The notes: a model not told the origin generated them from the letters alone. A DNA stretch of 64,000 bases from Ponticoccus alexandrii (GCF_016806125.1 NZ_CP047166.1:372001-436000), one strand, 5' to 3'; shown: positions 54,600 to 63,895, counted from the first letter of the stretch. Program-made: numbers and translations.

Positions 54600-55670
54600 T
54601 CAGCCCGCGATTTGGTGCGCGATCGCGGCCCCCATGGCGGCGGTGTCGGCGCGGCCGCCCTGATCTGGCGTACAGGTGTCAGGGCTGGCAAGCGCCGCGT
54701 CCAGACCGTCGCGGATCGCCTGTGCGGCCTCGCTGAAGGCGGGGGTGTCCTTGCGCCCCGCCAGCCAGTCGAAGAGCATCGCGACCGAGCCCACCAGAGA
54801 GGCCGGGTTGGCCCGCCCCGTGCCCGCGATATCGGGCGCCGAGCCGTGCTGCGCCTGTGCCATGGCATGCGTCTCGCCCGCGTTCAGCGAGGCGGCAAGG
54901 CCCAGCCCCCCGGCCAGTTCCGCCGCGAGGTCGGACAGGATGTCGCCGTACATGTTGGTCGTGCAGATCACATCGTGGCGCCCGGCGTCACGCACCAGAT
55001 GCGCGGCCATCGCGTCCACCAGCACCTCGTCATAGGTCACGCCGGGATGCAGGGCAGCCACCGCGCGCACCTCTTCGAGAAAGAGCCCGTCCGAGACGCG
55101 CAGCACGTTGGCCTTGTGCACCGCCGTGACGTGACGCGCCTCGCGTGTCAGGGCCAGCGCGAAGGCGGCCTCGGCGATCCGGCGCGAGGCGCGGCGCGTG
55201 ACCTTGCGCAGCGCCAGCGCCATGTCCGCATCGGGCAGCAACTCGCCCGAACCCTCGGCCATGTTGCGGTCGGCGTAGAAGCCCTCGGTGTTCTCACGCA
55301 CCGTCACCAGATCGACGGGCTTGCCGGTCGCGCCCGAGGCGCCCGGAGGCGTCTTGGCTGGGCGGATGTTGGCGAAAAGGTCCAGCCGCTTGCGCAGCAC
55401 GCCCGAGGGGTTCAGCCCGCCCTCTGCCACGGGCGGGTAGTCGTTGTGCGACACCGGCCCCAGCACCACGCCGTCCGCCGCCAGCGCGGCGTCGATCACC
55501 GTCCCGGGGATCGACGTCCCCGACCCCTTAAGCGCGGAAAAGCCGATCTCGGCGCTTTCGATGTGCAGGCCGAGGGCGAACCGCCTGTCGGCGGCTGCCA
55601 TAACGGTGCGCGTGGCGGCCACGATTTCCGGGCCGATCCCGTCGCCGTCGAGCATCAGGATACTGGTCAT
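54600..55670 (-). CDS. Isocitrate/isopropylmalate dehydrogenase family protein (tartrate/malate dehydrogenase-like)
   Basis: NAD-dependent decarboxylating dehydrogenase of a beta-hydroxy acid. The 356-residue product has DGDGIGPEIV (8-17), VRENTEGFYAD and NMYGDILSDLAAELAGGLG with the metal-ligand aspartates. It is closer to the tartrate-dehydrogenase branch than to LeuB by its VLGPVSHNDYPP segment. ATG 55670 overlaps the tcuB stop by 4 nt (ATGA); the long upstream frame is spurious. Context: tricarboxylate breakdown. Confidence 0.87.
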   Translation of the reverse strand: MTSILMLDGDGIGPEIVAATRTVMAAADRRFALGLHIESAEIGFSALKGSGTSIPGTVIDAALAADGVVLGPVSHNDYPPVAEGGLNPSGVLRKRLDLFANIRPAKTPPGASGATGKPVDLVTVRENTEGFYADRNMAEGSGELLPDADMALALRKVTRRASRRIAEAAFALALTREARHVTAVHKANVLRVSDGLFLEEVRAVAALHPGVTYDEVLVDAMAAHLVRDAGRHDVICTTNMYGDILSDLAAELAGGLGLAASLNAGETHAMAQAQHGSAPDIAGTGRANPASLVGSVAMLFDWLAGRKDTPAFSEAAQAIRDGLDAALASPDTCTPDQGGRADTAAMGAAIAHQIAG

Positions 55671-56770
55671 TTGAATCCCCGGTCGCCCGCGTCCTTCACC
55701 AGCGCGGTGAAGCGGTAGAAACCGTGCGCCATCTTCGAGAACGGCGTCAGCAGGAAGAACGCGAGGACCGCGCCCAGATGCACTGCCAGAAGCGGCCCGG
55801 TCAGCCCCGTGCCGCGCACAGCGTAAAGCACCAGCCCGGTCAGCCCGACGAAGCCCAGAAGCCAGATGAAGGCGGCGGCACCGCTTTCGCGCCCCGGGGC
55901 GCCGAGGTTCGGATCGGCCTTGCGCTTCAGCATCACCATGCCGATGCAGCCCACGACCAGAAGCAGCCCGCCCGAGACGCCCAGCAGCTTCGGCAGCGAC
56001 CAGAAGCCGTAGGGCGCCTGCATCCCGAAGACGTAGTGCATGACCGTCGCGGTCGAGGTCGAGGCGAAGCACAGCAAAAAGCCGTACATGATCGCCTGGT
56101 GCACATGGCGGCGCCCGTTCGAGAACCGGTCTTCCTTCTCGAAGTTGCAGCCCTGTCCCTGTCCGCCGTCGAGGTTCTTCATGCGCGCCGCAGAGGCTCC
56201 GGCCTCGCGGATCATGCCCCATGTGACGCGCCCGCCGCCGACTTCGCGCCAGTAGCGGCGGATCGAGACGGCGATCGACAGAAGCGGAAACAGGAAGGCG
56301 GGCAGGAAGATCGCCACCATGGCGTTGTGCGAGAGGTACGCGTAGAAGCCTTCGCCACCGCCGGGCAGGGCGGTGACCGCGAGGATCATAAGCGCGAACC
56401 CCACCGCCAGCGCGCCCGCCACCGCCGAGCCGCTGCGCTGGAACAGCCTTGCCAGACCGCCGGGCCATGCCAGCCGCTCCCAGCTGTCTGCGCGGGCATC
56501 GGCCAGCGCGCGTGGCAGGTTCAGCGCCCATTCGTTGGGTTCGGTGTACTGGCAGGCGTAGTAGCAGCCCCGGCAGTTGTGGCAGAGGTTGGCCAGCTGG
56601 GTGATGTCCCCGTCGGCAAAGACCTTCTCGCGCGTGATGGCGGGGAAGACCGAGCAGAAGCCCTCGCAGTAGCGGCAGGCGTTGCAGATCTCGACCTGAC
56701 GGCGGGCCTCTGTGACGGGATCGTCCGAGATCAGCCCGGGGTCGGTTTGCAGGGTCACGTCAAGCGACAT
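55667..56770 (-). CDS. tcuB: TcuB-type tricarballylate dehydrogenase electron-transfer subunit
   Basis: Membrane iron-sulfur protein that reoxidises TcuA and passes electrons to the quinone pool in Salmonella. The 367-residue protein has two cysteine clusters (ICNACRYCEGFCSVFP and CHNCRGCYYACQYTEP), six or so membrane helices from ~115 on, and the family stretch GCNFEKEDRFSNGRRHVHQA. It overlaps tcuA by 11 nt and the dehydrogenase downstream by 4 nt. Confidence 0.9.
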   Translation of the reverse strand: MSLDVTLQTDPGLISDDPVTEARRQVEICNACRYCEGFCSVFPAITREKVFADGDITQLANLCHNCRGCYYACQYTEPNEWALNLPRALADARADSWERLAWPGGLARLFQRSGSAVAGALAVGFALMILAVTALPGGGEGFYAYLSHNAMVAIFLPAFLFPLLSIAVSIRRYWREVGGGRVTWGMIREAGASAARMKNLDGGQGQGCNFEKEDRFSNGRRHVHQAIMYGFLLCFASTSTATVMHYVFGMQAPYGFWSLPKLLGVSGGLLLVVGCIGMVMLKRKADPNLGAPGRESGAAAFIWLLGFVGLTGLVLYAVRGTGLTGPLLAVHLGAVLAFFLLTPFSKMAHGFYRFTALVKDAGDRGFK

Positions 56771-58160
56771 GTTTGGCAGCCTCCTGTCCAGCGATGCGGC
56801 CGAAGACGGTGCCGATGGTCATGCCGAACCCGGCCAGATAGCCTTGGCCCAGAATCGAACCGGCCATCATCTCGCCCGCGCTCCAGATGTTGTCGTATTG
56901 CCCCTCGGGCCCCGAGACGCGCGCCCGCTCGTCGACCTTCAGGCCGAGGTAGGTGAAGGTCACGCCGGGGCGCAGGGAATAGGCGTAGAAGGGCGGTTCC
57001 GCGATGGCGCGCGCCCAGTTGGTCTTGGCAGGCGTCACGCCCGTCGTGTCCAGCCCGTCCAACTGCTGCGGGTGGAACTCCCCCTCGCGGCAGCCCGCGT
57101 TGAAGGCCTCGATGGTCTCTTTCAACTGCGCCGTGGGCAGGCCCAGCTTCTCAGCCAGCCCGTCGAGGGTATCGGCGGAGAAGGGCGGGTAGACCGAGGG
57201 CATGAAGAGGTCGATCGACCGGCTGTCGATGATCGAATAGGCCACCTGATCGGGCTGCGCGGCCACCAGCCGCCCCCAGATCGCGTAGCGCTTGGGCCAG
57301 ACGTCCTCGCCCTCGTCGTAGAAGCGTTCGCCGTTCCTGTTCACCACGACCGAGAAGGGCACGCAGTCGAGCCGCGTGGCGATGCCGCCGTCGTATTTCG
57401 GCGCGCGGCCGTCGATGGCGACGGCGTGGCATTGCGTCGGGTCGCCTACGGATTGCGCGCCCTGGTCGATCATGTCCTTCAGGACGACGCCGCGGTTGTA
57501 GGGCGTGCCGCGGATCAGGAAGTTGCGCGCCGATTCGCCCCAGGCGCGGGCCAGCCAGTCGATGTCCGACTGGAAGCCGCCGGAGGCAAGCACCACCGCG
57601 CGCGCCCTGATGCTGTGCAGGGCGCCCTCGGCCTCGACCTCGACATGGGTCGCCGCGCGGTCTTCGATGCCGATGTGCTTCACCTGCGCCTCATAGAGCA
57701 CCTGCACGCCCAGATCCTGCGCGGTCAGGTAGTAGGCATTCACCAGCGCCTTGCCGCCGCCGAGGAAGAAGGCGTTGGTCCGGTCCAGCGACAGCGTGCC
57801 CGACAGCGATTTCTGGAAGCGCACGCCGTGGTCCTGCATCCACGGCAGGCAGTCCTGCGAGTAGCGGATCGCCATGCGGGCAAGGCCCTCGTCGGTCTGC
57901 CCCTTGGTGACGCGCAGGAGATCGTCGTAGAACTCCTCTTCGTCGTAGGTTTCCACCAGCGGGCCGAGCGCGCCGTGGTGCATGCAGCGAAAGTTGCGGG
58001 TGTGGCGCGAGTTGCCACCCCGGTATGCTTTGGGCGCGCCTTCGAGGATCAGCACGCTGGCCCCCGTCTCGGCGGCTTCGATGGCGGCGCAGAGCGCGGC
58101 ATTGCCACCCCCCGCAATAACGACATCCCACGCGCGCGCGGCTGCCTGTGTAGCGTTCAT
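56760..58160 (-). CDS. tcuA: TcuA-type FAD-dependent tricarballylate dehydrogenase
   Basis: Oxidises tricarballylate to cis-aconitate in the characterised enzyme. The 466-residue flavoprotein has the FAD motif DVVIAGGGNAALCAAIEAAE, RGGNSRHTRNFR and the C-terminal GEMMAGSILGQGYLAGFGMT, a fumarate-reductase-like fold. ATG 58160 has GGAATGGG upstream. First gene of the tcuA-tcuB-dehydrogenase operon and divergent from the AbrB-type permease. Confidence 0.9.
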   Translation of the reverse strand: MNATQAAARAWDVVIAGGGNAALCAAIEAAETGASVLILEGAPKAYRGGNSRHTRNFRCMHHGALGPLVETYDEEEFYDDLLRVTKGQTDEGLARMAIRYSQDCLPWMQDHGVRFQKSLSGTLSLDRTNAFFLGGGKALVNAYYLTAQDLGVQVLYEAQVKHIGIEDRAATHVEVEAEGALHSIRARAVVLASGGFQSDIDWLARAWGESARNFLIRGTPYNRGVVLKDMIDQGAQSVGDPTQCHAVAIDGRAPKYDGGIATRLDCVPFSVVVNRNGERFYDEGEDVWPKRYAIWGRLVAAQPDQVAYSIIDSRSIDLFMPSVYPPFSADTLDGLAEKLGLPTAQLKETIEAFNAGCREGEFHPQQLDGLDTTGVTPAKTNWARAIAEPPFYAYSLRPGVTFTYLGLKVDERARVSGPEGQYDNIWSAGEMMAGSILGQGYLAGFGMTIGTVFGRIAGQEAAKHVA

Positions 58161-58309
58161 CCCATTCCTCCGGGTGCTGGCCTTTGCGGGGTTCCGCGGC
58201 TGGCCCCTTCGTCCTTGCCGCCCGCGGACGGCTGTGATTGCTCGTGATGGAAAGGGGGCAGGGCGTCGTCGCGGCGCCGCAAGATTCCTGTTCCCATCAT
58301 GCATCCGCT

Positions 58310-58327
58310 AGAATACACTTGGATACA
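58310..58327. promoter_or_regulatory. GATACA-type operator candidate, copy 1
   Basis: AGAATACACTTGGATACA lies just before the AbrB-type gene and within the tcuA divergent region. It agrees with copy 2 (63878-63895) at 13 of 18 positions (pattern GnATACnCnnGGATACA). GntR-FCD proteins often bind GTATAC-like sites. Confidence 0.45.
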
Positions 58328-58328
58328 A

Positions 58329-59408
58329 ATGCGTCAAGACTCACCTTTCCCCCGCTTCAACCCGTTGGCCCACTGGTCCGGAACGCTGGCCATCGCCTGC
58401 GCCGGAACTCTTCTGTTCTGGGCGCTGTCGTTTCCGCTGCCCTTCCTCTTCGGCCCGATGACGGCCTGCCTGCTGGCGGCGTTGCTGGGCGCACCGCTGA
58501 AAGGGGTGGGGCCGATATCGAAAGGCGCGCGGACCATCCTCGGGGTGGCGGTGGGGGCGTCGATCACGCCGGAGGTGATGCACCAGATCCCGAACATGCT
58601 GGGCTCGGTGATGTTCGTGCCGCTCTACGTCGCGGTGATCGGCTTGATCGGGGTGCCCTACTTCCACCGCATCTGCGGTTTCGACCTGCCGACCTCTTAC
58701 TATGCCGCGATGCCCGGGGGGCTGCAGGACATGGTTGTCTTCGGGCAAGAGGCCGGGGCGGACGTGCGGGCGCTGTCGCTGATCCACGCCACGCGGGTGC
58801 TGATCATCGTGACCATCGCGCCCATCGTGCTGACGCAGCTGTTTGACCGGCCGCTGATCCAGCCCATCGGCGCCCCGGCAGCGGATCTTCCCATCGTCGA
58901 ACTGGCGGTCATGGTGGCGGCGGCGCTGATCGGCTGGAAGGGTGGGGAGCGCATTGGCCTCTTCGGTGCCAGCATCCTCGGGCCGATGATCGTAACGGCG
59001 GTGCTGTCGCTGTCGGGCGTGATCGAACACCGTCCCCCGCGCGAGGCCATCGTCGCCGCGCAGTTCTTCATCGGCATCGGGATCGGCGTGGGCTATGTCG
59101 GCGTGACGCTGCGCGAGATCCGCAAGGACGTGCTGGCGGGCATCGCCTTCGTCGGCATCCTTGCCGTGCTTGCCGTCATGGTGACAGAGGTCGTGGTGGT
59201 GCTTGGTTTCGCCAATCCGGTCGAGGGCTTCCTGTCCTTCGCGCCGGGCGGGCAGGCCGAAATGACCGTGCTGGCCATCGTGGCGGGTGCCGACCTCGGC
59301 TTTATCGTGGTCCATCACCTGACGCGGATCGTGCTCGTTATTCTGGGCGCCCCGATCTTCGCCGCATTCTTCAAGGTGCGGGGCGGTGGAAAGGAAACGC
59401 CAAAGTAG
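58329..59408 (+). CDS. AbrB-family (AmoA-like) membrane permease
   Basis: A 359-residue protein with ~10 helices and the internal duplication of the AbrB/AmoA family: FLFGPMTACLLAALLG in the first half and FGASILGPMIVTAV in the second. ATG 58329 is preferred; 58299 is an upstream alternative that would place the operator inside the gene. Members have been linked to ammonia or carboxylate handling; here a role in tricarboxylate traffic or in relief of by-products is inference. Confidence 0.82.
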   Translation: MRQDSPFPRFNPLAHWSGTLAIACAGTLLFWALSFPLPFLFGPMTACLLAALLGAPLKGVGPISKGARTILGVAVGASITPEVMHQIPNMLGSVMFVPLYVAVIGLIGVPYFHRICGFDLPTSYYAAMPGGLQDMVVFGQEAGADVRALSLIHATRVLIIVTIAPIVLTQLFDRPLIQPIGAPAADLPIVELAVMVAAALIGWKGGERIGLFGASILGPMIVTAVLSLSGVIEHRPPREAIVAAQFFIGIGIGVGYVGVTLREIRKDVLAGIAFVGILAVLAVMVTEVVVVLGFANPVEGFLSFAPGGQAEMTVLAIVAGADLGFIVVHHLTRIVLVILGAPIFAAFFKVRGGGKETPK

Positions 59409-59552
59409 AATGAATTATTTGCATCCTATCTTTCCTTAAATGAGTTTGATTAACCGGCCGTGACCTGACATTTTCTCTGAGCAGCCCGGCCTTGGTCGGT
59501 GCTTCTGCACGTACACCGCCAGACGGGCGGATGGAAAACTGGGAGGTACTCC

Positions 59553-60638
59553 ATGAAAATCTCTGCGATCCTGTCGACCTCGGTCTTTGCGGCGGGTGCG
59601 CTTGCGGCCGCGTCGGTTGCGCATGCGCAATCCTACGAAGGCAAGACCATCGAATACGTGATCCCCTTCTCGGAATCCGGCGGCTCGGCCAAGTGGGCTA
59701 ACTTTTACGCGCCGAAGCTTGCGGCGGCACTGCCCGGCAGCCCGACCATAGTGGTGCGCTACCGCCCCGGCGCCGGTTCGACCGAGGGTGCCAACTGGTT
59801 TCAGGGCCAGCAGGATGAAGGCGACGGCCTGCTGCTTTTCGGCGATTCCGGTTCGACCAAGTTCCCCTATCTGCTGGGCGACCCGCGGGTTCGCTACAAG
59901 TATGAGGAATGGCAGCCGGTCGTGGCCTCGGCCACCGGCGGTGTCGTCTACCTGCCGCCGGATCTGGGCGAGAAGTTCGACGGCGACATGGATGACCTGA
60001 AGGACCCCTTCTACCTCTACGGTTCGCAGGGTGCCACGACGCTGGACCTCGTTCCGCTGCTGGCGTTCAAGATGCTCGGCCTGCAGGTCGACCCGGTCTT
60101 CGGCGTCGAGGGGCGTGGTGACGGTCGCCTGATGTTCGAGCGCGGCGAAGCCAACATCGACTACCAGACCTCCTCGGCCTATCTCGCCAATGTGCAGCCG
60201 CTGGTGGATGACGGTCTTGCGGTTCCGATCTTCACCTGGGGTTCGCTGGACGACAACGGTGTGATCGTGCGCGACCCGACCTTCCCGGACATGCCGACCT
60301 TCAAGGAGGTCTGCGAGGCCACCGAGGGCTGCGAAACCTCTGGTGTGGCATGGGATGCGTGGAAGGCCTTCTTCGTGGCGGGCTTCGCCAACCAGAAGAC
60401 GATCTTCCTGCCGCAGTCGGCCAGCCAGGAGGTCTATGACGCCTATGTCGCCGCCGCCAAGGAGGTGGTCAGCGCAGAGGGTTTCGCCGAAGAGGCAGAG
60501 ACCACGCTGGGCGTCTACCCGCAGATGACCGGTGCCGCCGCTGTCGAAGCGACACGTCAGGCAACCACGATCTCTGACGAGGCCAAGCAGTACGTGCTCG
60601 ACTGGCTGATGGAAGATTACGGCATCTCCATCCAGTAA
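59553..60638 (+). CDS. TTT-family tricarboxylate-binding protein (TctC)
   Basis: Periplasmic receptor of a tripartite tricarboxylate transporter. The 361-residue protein has a signal peptide (1-27, ending SVAHAQ), the Bug-type pattern YVIPFSESGGSAKWANFYAP and VVRYRPGAGSTEGANW. ATG 59553 has GGGAGG upstream. The TctA-TctB permease follows 81 nt later after a strong hairpin. Confidence 0.88.
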   Translation: MKISAILSTSVFAAGALAAASVAHAQSYEGKTIEYVIPFSESGGSAKWANFYAPKLAAALPGSPTIVVRYRPGAGSTEGANWFQGQQDEGDGLLLFGDSGSTKFPYLLGDPRVRYKYEEWQPVVASATGGVVYLPPDLGEKFDGDMDDLKDPFYLYGSQGATTLDLVPLLAFKMLGLQVDPVFGVEGRGDGRLMFERGEANIDYQTSSAYLANVQPLVDDGLAVPIFTWGSLDDNGVIVRDPTFPDMPTFKEVCEATEGCETSGVAWDAWKAFFVAGFANQKTIFLPQSASQEVYDAYVAAAKEVVSAEGFAEEAETTLGVYPQMTGAAAVEATRQATTISDEAKQYVLDWLMEDYGISIQ

Positions 60639-60659
60639 CCCGGTTCTCCGGCACACATC

Positions 60660-60689
60660 ATCCCGTCCGGCCCGCGCGCCGGACGGGAT
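60660..60689 (+). terminator. Intra-operon hairpin between tctC and tctA
   Basis: ATCCCGTCCGGC/GCCGGACGGGAT, a perfect 12-bp stem with a 6-nt loop, followed by TTTTCC. It likely terminates part of the transcripts and raises binding-protein output over permease. Confidence 0.65.
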
Positions 60690-60719
60690 TTTCCCAATTC
60701 AAGCCGAACGGAGAAAGCC

Positions 60720-62726
60720 ATGTTCGCGCAAGCCCTGCCCGAGCTGGGAGAGGCCTTTGCCCTCATCTTCCAGCCAGCCCAGATCATGTACCTTCTCGGA
60801 GGCGTGCTTCTCGGTCTCTCCATCGGCGTTCTTCCCGGGCTTGGCGGCATCGCCGGCCTCGCCCTTGTTCTGCCTTTCATGTACGGCATGGACCCGGTCG
60901 CGGGTCTTGCCCTGATGGTCGGTCTGATCGCGGTCATCCCGACCTCGGACACCTTTTCATCGGTTCTGCTGGGTATTCCCGGCTCTTCCGCCAGTCAGGC
61001 CACCGTGCTGGACGGTTTTCCGCTGGCGAAACAGGGCCATGCGGCGCGGGCGCTTTCGGCGGCCTTCACCTCTTCGCTGTTCGGTGGCCTCTTCGGCGCC
61101 TTCATCCTGACCTTCATCATTCTGGCCGCGCGCCCGCTGATCCTTGCCTTCGGGCTGCCCGAGATGCTGATGATTACCGTGCTGGGCCTGTCGGTCGTGG
61201 CGATCCTTGCGGGCCGCGTGCCCCTGAAAGGTGTCGTGGCAGCAGGCCTTGGCGTGATGGTCGGTACCGTCGGCTCCGCCCCGGCGGGCGGGTCGCTGCG
61301 CATGTCGAGCTATGATCTGCCCTATCTCGTGGACGGGCTGCAACTGGTCATCGTGGGTCTCGGCATCTATGCGATCCCGGAAATCACCTCGCTGCTGCGC
61401 CGGGACCGCCCGATTGCCGAGGGCGGCTCGCTGGGCGACGGCTGGTCGCAGGGCGTCAGCGACTGGTGGCGCAACAAGTGGCTGTCGCTGCGCTGCGCCG
61501 TGATCGGCGTGGTCGTGGGCATTATCCCGGGCCTCGGCGGGTCTGTCGTGGACTGGCTGGCCTATGGGTCCGCCGTGCAGACCGCCAAGGACCGGTCGAT
61601 GTTCGGCAAGGGCGACATCCGCGGCGTCATCGCGCCGGAATCCTCCAACAACGCCAAGGAAGGCGGCGGCCTCGTGCCGACGCTGATCTTCGGCATCCCC
61701 GGCTCGGGGTCCATGGCGATCTTCCTCGGCGGTCTCGCGCTGCTGAACATGACGCCCGGGCCGCAGATGGTCCGCAACAACCTCGACATCACCTATACCA
61801 TCGTCTGGTCGCTGGCGCTGGCCAACATCTTCGGCGCGGGCCTCTGCATCCTGCTGTCGAACCAGATCGCCAAGCTGACGACGATCCGCTTCACCATCCT
61901 CGCGCCGTTCCTGTTCATGCTGATCGGCTTCGCGGCCTTCCAGTCGCGCCAGTCGGCGCTGGACCTTGCGGCGCTGGTGGCCATCGGCATCTTCGGCATC
62001 CTGCTGCGCCGCTTCGACTATTCGCGCCCCGCCTTCCTGATCGGCTTCGTGTTGTCGACCCAGACGGAAATCTTCGTCAACCAGGCGGTGCAGATCGCCG
62101 GAGCGCGCTTCCGCCGCTCGGCAGAGGCGGGCTGGGACTACATCCTGTCGCCCATCACCATCGGCCTGCTGATCCTGACCGTCATCTCGGTCGTCGTCGG
62201 CATCCGCGCCTCGAAGAACATCCGCGAGAACATGGACGCGCCCGCCGTGTCCAAGACCGCACCGGCGATCTTCCTCGGCGCGATCACGCTGTACCTCGTG
62301 GTGTCGATCTTCGATGCCTGGGGTGTCGGGCGCCTGCAGGACAAGATCTTCCCGCTGACCGTGGGCATCGTGACCCTTGTCGGCGCCGTGGTGCTGCTGA
62401 TCCGCATGGCGATGAAACCGGCCACGGACGACGTCTTCATCGACCTCGAAAAAGGTGAGGACGGCGAGGCGCCGCACGGCTTGTGGTCGACGCTGGCGTG
62501 GTTCGGCTCTCTCGTCGTGCTGACCTTCGTCTTCGGCTATATCATCGCGCTGGTGCTCTTCCTCGTGGCCTTCTTCCGCAGCCGCGGCCGGTTCGGCTGG
62601 AAGACCACGCTCTTCTCCACCGCAATCGGGCTGGCCTTCATCATGGGCCTTGCGGCGTTGCTTGGGCGTGACTTCCCGCCGGGCTACCTGCAGACGCTGA
62701 TCGACCTGCCCTGGCCCCTTACCTGA
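60720..62726 (+). CDS. TTT-family permease, TctA-TctB fusion
   Basis: A 668-residue inner-membrane protein. Residues ~1-500 are TctA (GVLPGLGGIAGLALVLPFMY, SSNNAKEGGGLVPTLIFGIP GSG motif region). Residues ~510-668 are a TctB-like four-helix domain (APAIFLGAITLYLVVSIFDA, ending LPWPLT) that in most systems is a separate gene. Fusion gives fixed stoichiometry. GAGAAAG lies before the ATG, and prpF follows 14 nt later. Confidence 0.9.
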   Translation: MFAQALPELGEAFALIFQPAQIMYLLGGVLLGLSIGVLPGLGGIAGLALVLPFMYGMDPVAGLALMVGLIAVIPTSDTFSSVLLGIPGSSASQATVLDGFPLAKQGHAARALSAAFTSSLFGGLFGAFILTFIILAARPLILAFGLPEMLMITVLGLSVVAILAGRVPLKGVVAAGLGVMVGTVGSAPAGGSLRMSSYDLPYLVDGLQLVIVGLGIYAIPEITSLLRRDRPIAEGGSLGDGWSQGVSDWWRNKWLSLRCAVIGVVVGIIPGLGGSVVDWLAYGSAVQTAKDRSMFGKGDIRGVIAPESSNNAKEGGGLVPTLIFGIPGSGSMAIFLGGLALLNMTPGPQMVRNNLDITYTIVWSLALANIFGAGLCILLSNQIAKLTTIRFTILAPFLFMLIGFAAFQSRQSALDLAALVAIGIFGILLRRFDYSRPAFLIGFVLSTQTEIFVNQAVQIAGARFRRSAEAGWDYILSPITIGLLILTVISVVVGIRASKNIRENMDAPAVSKTAPAIFLGAITLYLVVSIFDAWGVGRLQDKIFPLTVGIVTLVGAVVLLIRMAMKPATDDVFIDLEKGEDGEAPHGLWSTLAWFGSLVVLTFVFGYIIALVLFLVAFFRSRGRFGWKTTLFSTAIGLAFIMGLAALLGRDFPPGYLQTLIDLPWPLT

Positions 62727-62740
62727 GGTTCTTTCGTTTC

Positions 62741-63832
62741 ATGTCCCAGACCGGCATTCCCTACCTGTTCCTGCGCGGCGGCACGTCGCGCGGGCCCTAC
62801 TTCCGCCGCGAGGATCTGCCGCAGGACCGCGATCACCTTGCCCGCGTGCTGATCGCCGCCGTGGGCGCGGGCCATCCGCTCAACATCGACGGCATCGGCG
62901 GCGGAAATGCGGTGACCACCAAGGTTGCCATGCTGTCCAAATCCGAGCGTGACGACTGCGACGTCGACTATTTCTTCGCGCAGGTCGCGGTGGAAAAGGA
63001 GGAGGTCGACTTCAAGCCGACCTGCGGCAACATCCTTTGTGGTGTCGGCCCCGCCGCTCTGGAAATGGGCCTTGTGCCGGTAACGGGGCCGGAAACCATC
63101 GTGCGCATCCACGCCGTCAACACCGGCGCGGTGATCGAGGCGGTGGTCCAGACCCCTGACGGCGCCGTCACGTACGAGGGCGAGACCGCCATCGCCGGTG
63201 TGCCCGGCACCGCGGCGCCGGTGCGGGTGTCCTTCATGGGCACCGTGGGGTCGGTTACCGGGGCGCTGTTCCCGACCGGCAACAAGATCGACGTGATCGA
63301 CGGGGTGGAAATCACCTGCATGGACGTCGCCATGCCGGTGATGATGGCCCGGGCCGAGGATTTCGGCCTGAGCGCAACGGAAACCGCCGCCGAGCTTGAC
63401 GCCAACACCGCTTTCTTCGAGCGCGCCGAGGCGATCCGGTTGAAGGCGGGCGAGCTGATGGGTCTTGGCGACGTGTCGAAGTCCGTGACGCCCAAGATCG
63501 CGATCCTTGGCAAGCCCGCGCAGGGCGGCACCATCGGCTCGCGCTACTTCATGCCCTGGGCCTGCCATCCCTCGATGGCGGTGACGGGCGGGCAGTGCAT
63601 CGCCGCCTGCGCGATCACGCCCGGCACCGTGGCCGACGGCCTTGCGCAGGGCTCGGATGGCGATGCGCCGCTTCTGGTGCAGGTTGAACACCCGTCCGGG
63701 ATGCTCGACGTGCTGATCGACTTCGACACCACCCCCGAGGGGCCGCAGATAAAGTCCGCCGGGCTGGAGCGCACTGCCCGGCTGATTGCCCGGGGCGAGG
63801 TCATGGTGCCGACGCGGGTCTTCGCCCCATAA
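62741..63832 (+). CDS. PrpF/GalD-type isomerase (4-oxalomesaconate tautomerase or aconitate isomerase like)
   Basis: A 363-residue protein with the diaminopimelate-epimerase-like fold. LFLRGGTSRGPYF near the start, NAVTTKVAML and the cysteine-bearing CGNILCGVGPAALEMG are family marks. PrpF isomerises trans-aconitate/2-methylaconitate; GalD tautomerises oxalomesaconate. With tcuAB and the tricarboxylate transporter nearby, an aconitate isomerase role is the best inference. It follows tctAB by 14 nt. Confidence 0.88.
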   Translation: MSQTGIPYLFLRGGTSRGPYFRREDLPQDRDHLARVLIAAVGAGHPLNIDGIGGGNAVTTKVAMLSKSERDDCDVDYFFAQVAVEKEEVDFKPTCGNILCGVGPAALEMGLVPVTGPETIVRIHAVNTGAVIEAVVQTPDGAVTYEGETAIAGVPGTAAPVRVSFMGTVGSVTGALFPTGNKIDVIDGVEITCMDVAMPVMMARAEDFGLSATETAAELDANTAFFERAEAIRLKAGELMGLGDVSKSVTPKIAILGKPAQGGTIGSRYFMPWACHPSMAVTGGQCIAACAITPGTVADGLAQGSDGDAPLLVQVEHPSGMLDVLIDFDTTPEGPQIKSAGLERTARLIARGEVMVPTRVFAP

Positions 63833-63838
63833 TGATGC

Positions 63839-63860
63839 AAAGCCCGCTTCAGCGGGCTTT
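63839..63860 (+). terminator. Intrinsic terminator after prpF
   Basis: AAAGCCCGC/GCGGGCTTT, a 9-bp stem with loop TTCA, followed by CTCTT. It lies 6 nt past the stop and ends the tctC-tctAB-prpF operon. Confidence 0.8.
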
Positions 63861-63877
63861 CTCTTGCCCGGGGAAAT

Positions 63878-63895
63878 TGTATACTCGGGGATACA
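63878..63895. promoter_or_regulatory. GATACA-type operator candidate, copy 2
   Basis: TGTATACTCGGGGATACA has imperfect TGTAT/ATACA arms and sits in an AT-rich spot after the prpF terminator. It probably belongs to the promoter of the next gene at the window's right edge. Confidence 0.45.

Noticed and set aside
54600-56531. Long 643-codon frame suggesting a fused dehydrogenase
   Set aside because: Upstream part is the shadow of tcuB; the real start is ATG 55670, overlapping the tcuB stop.
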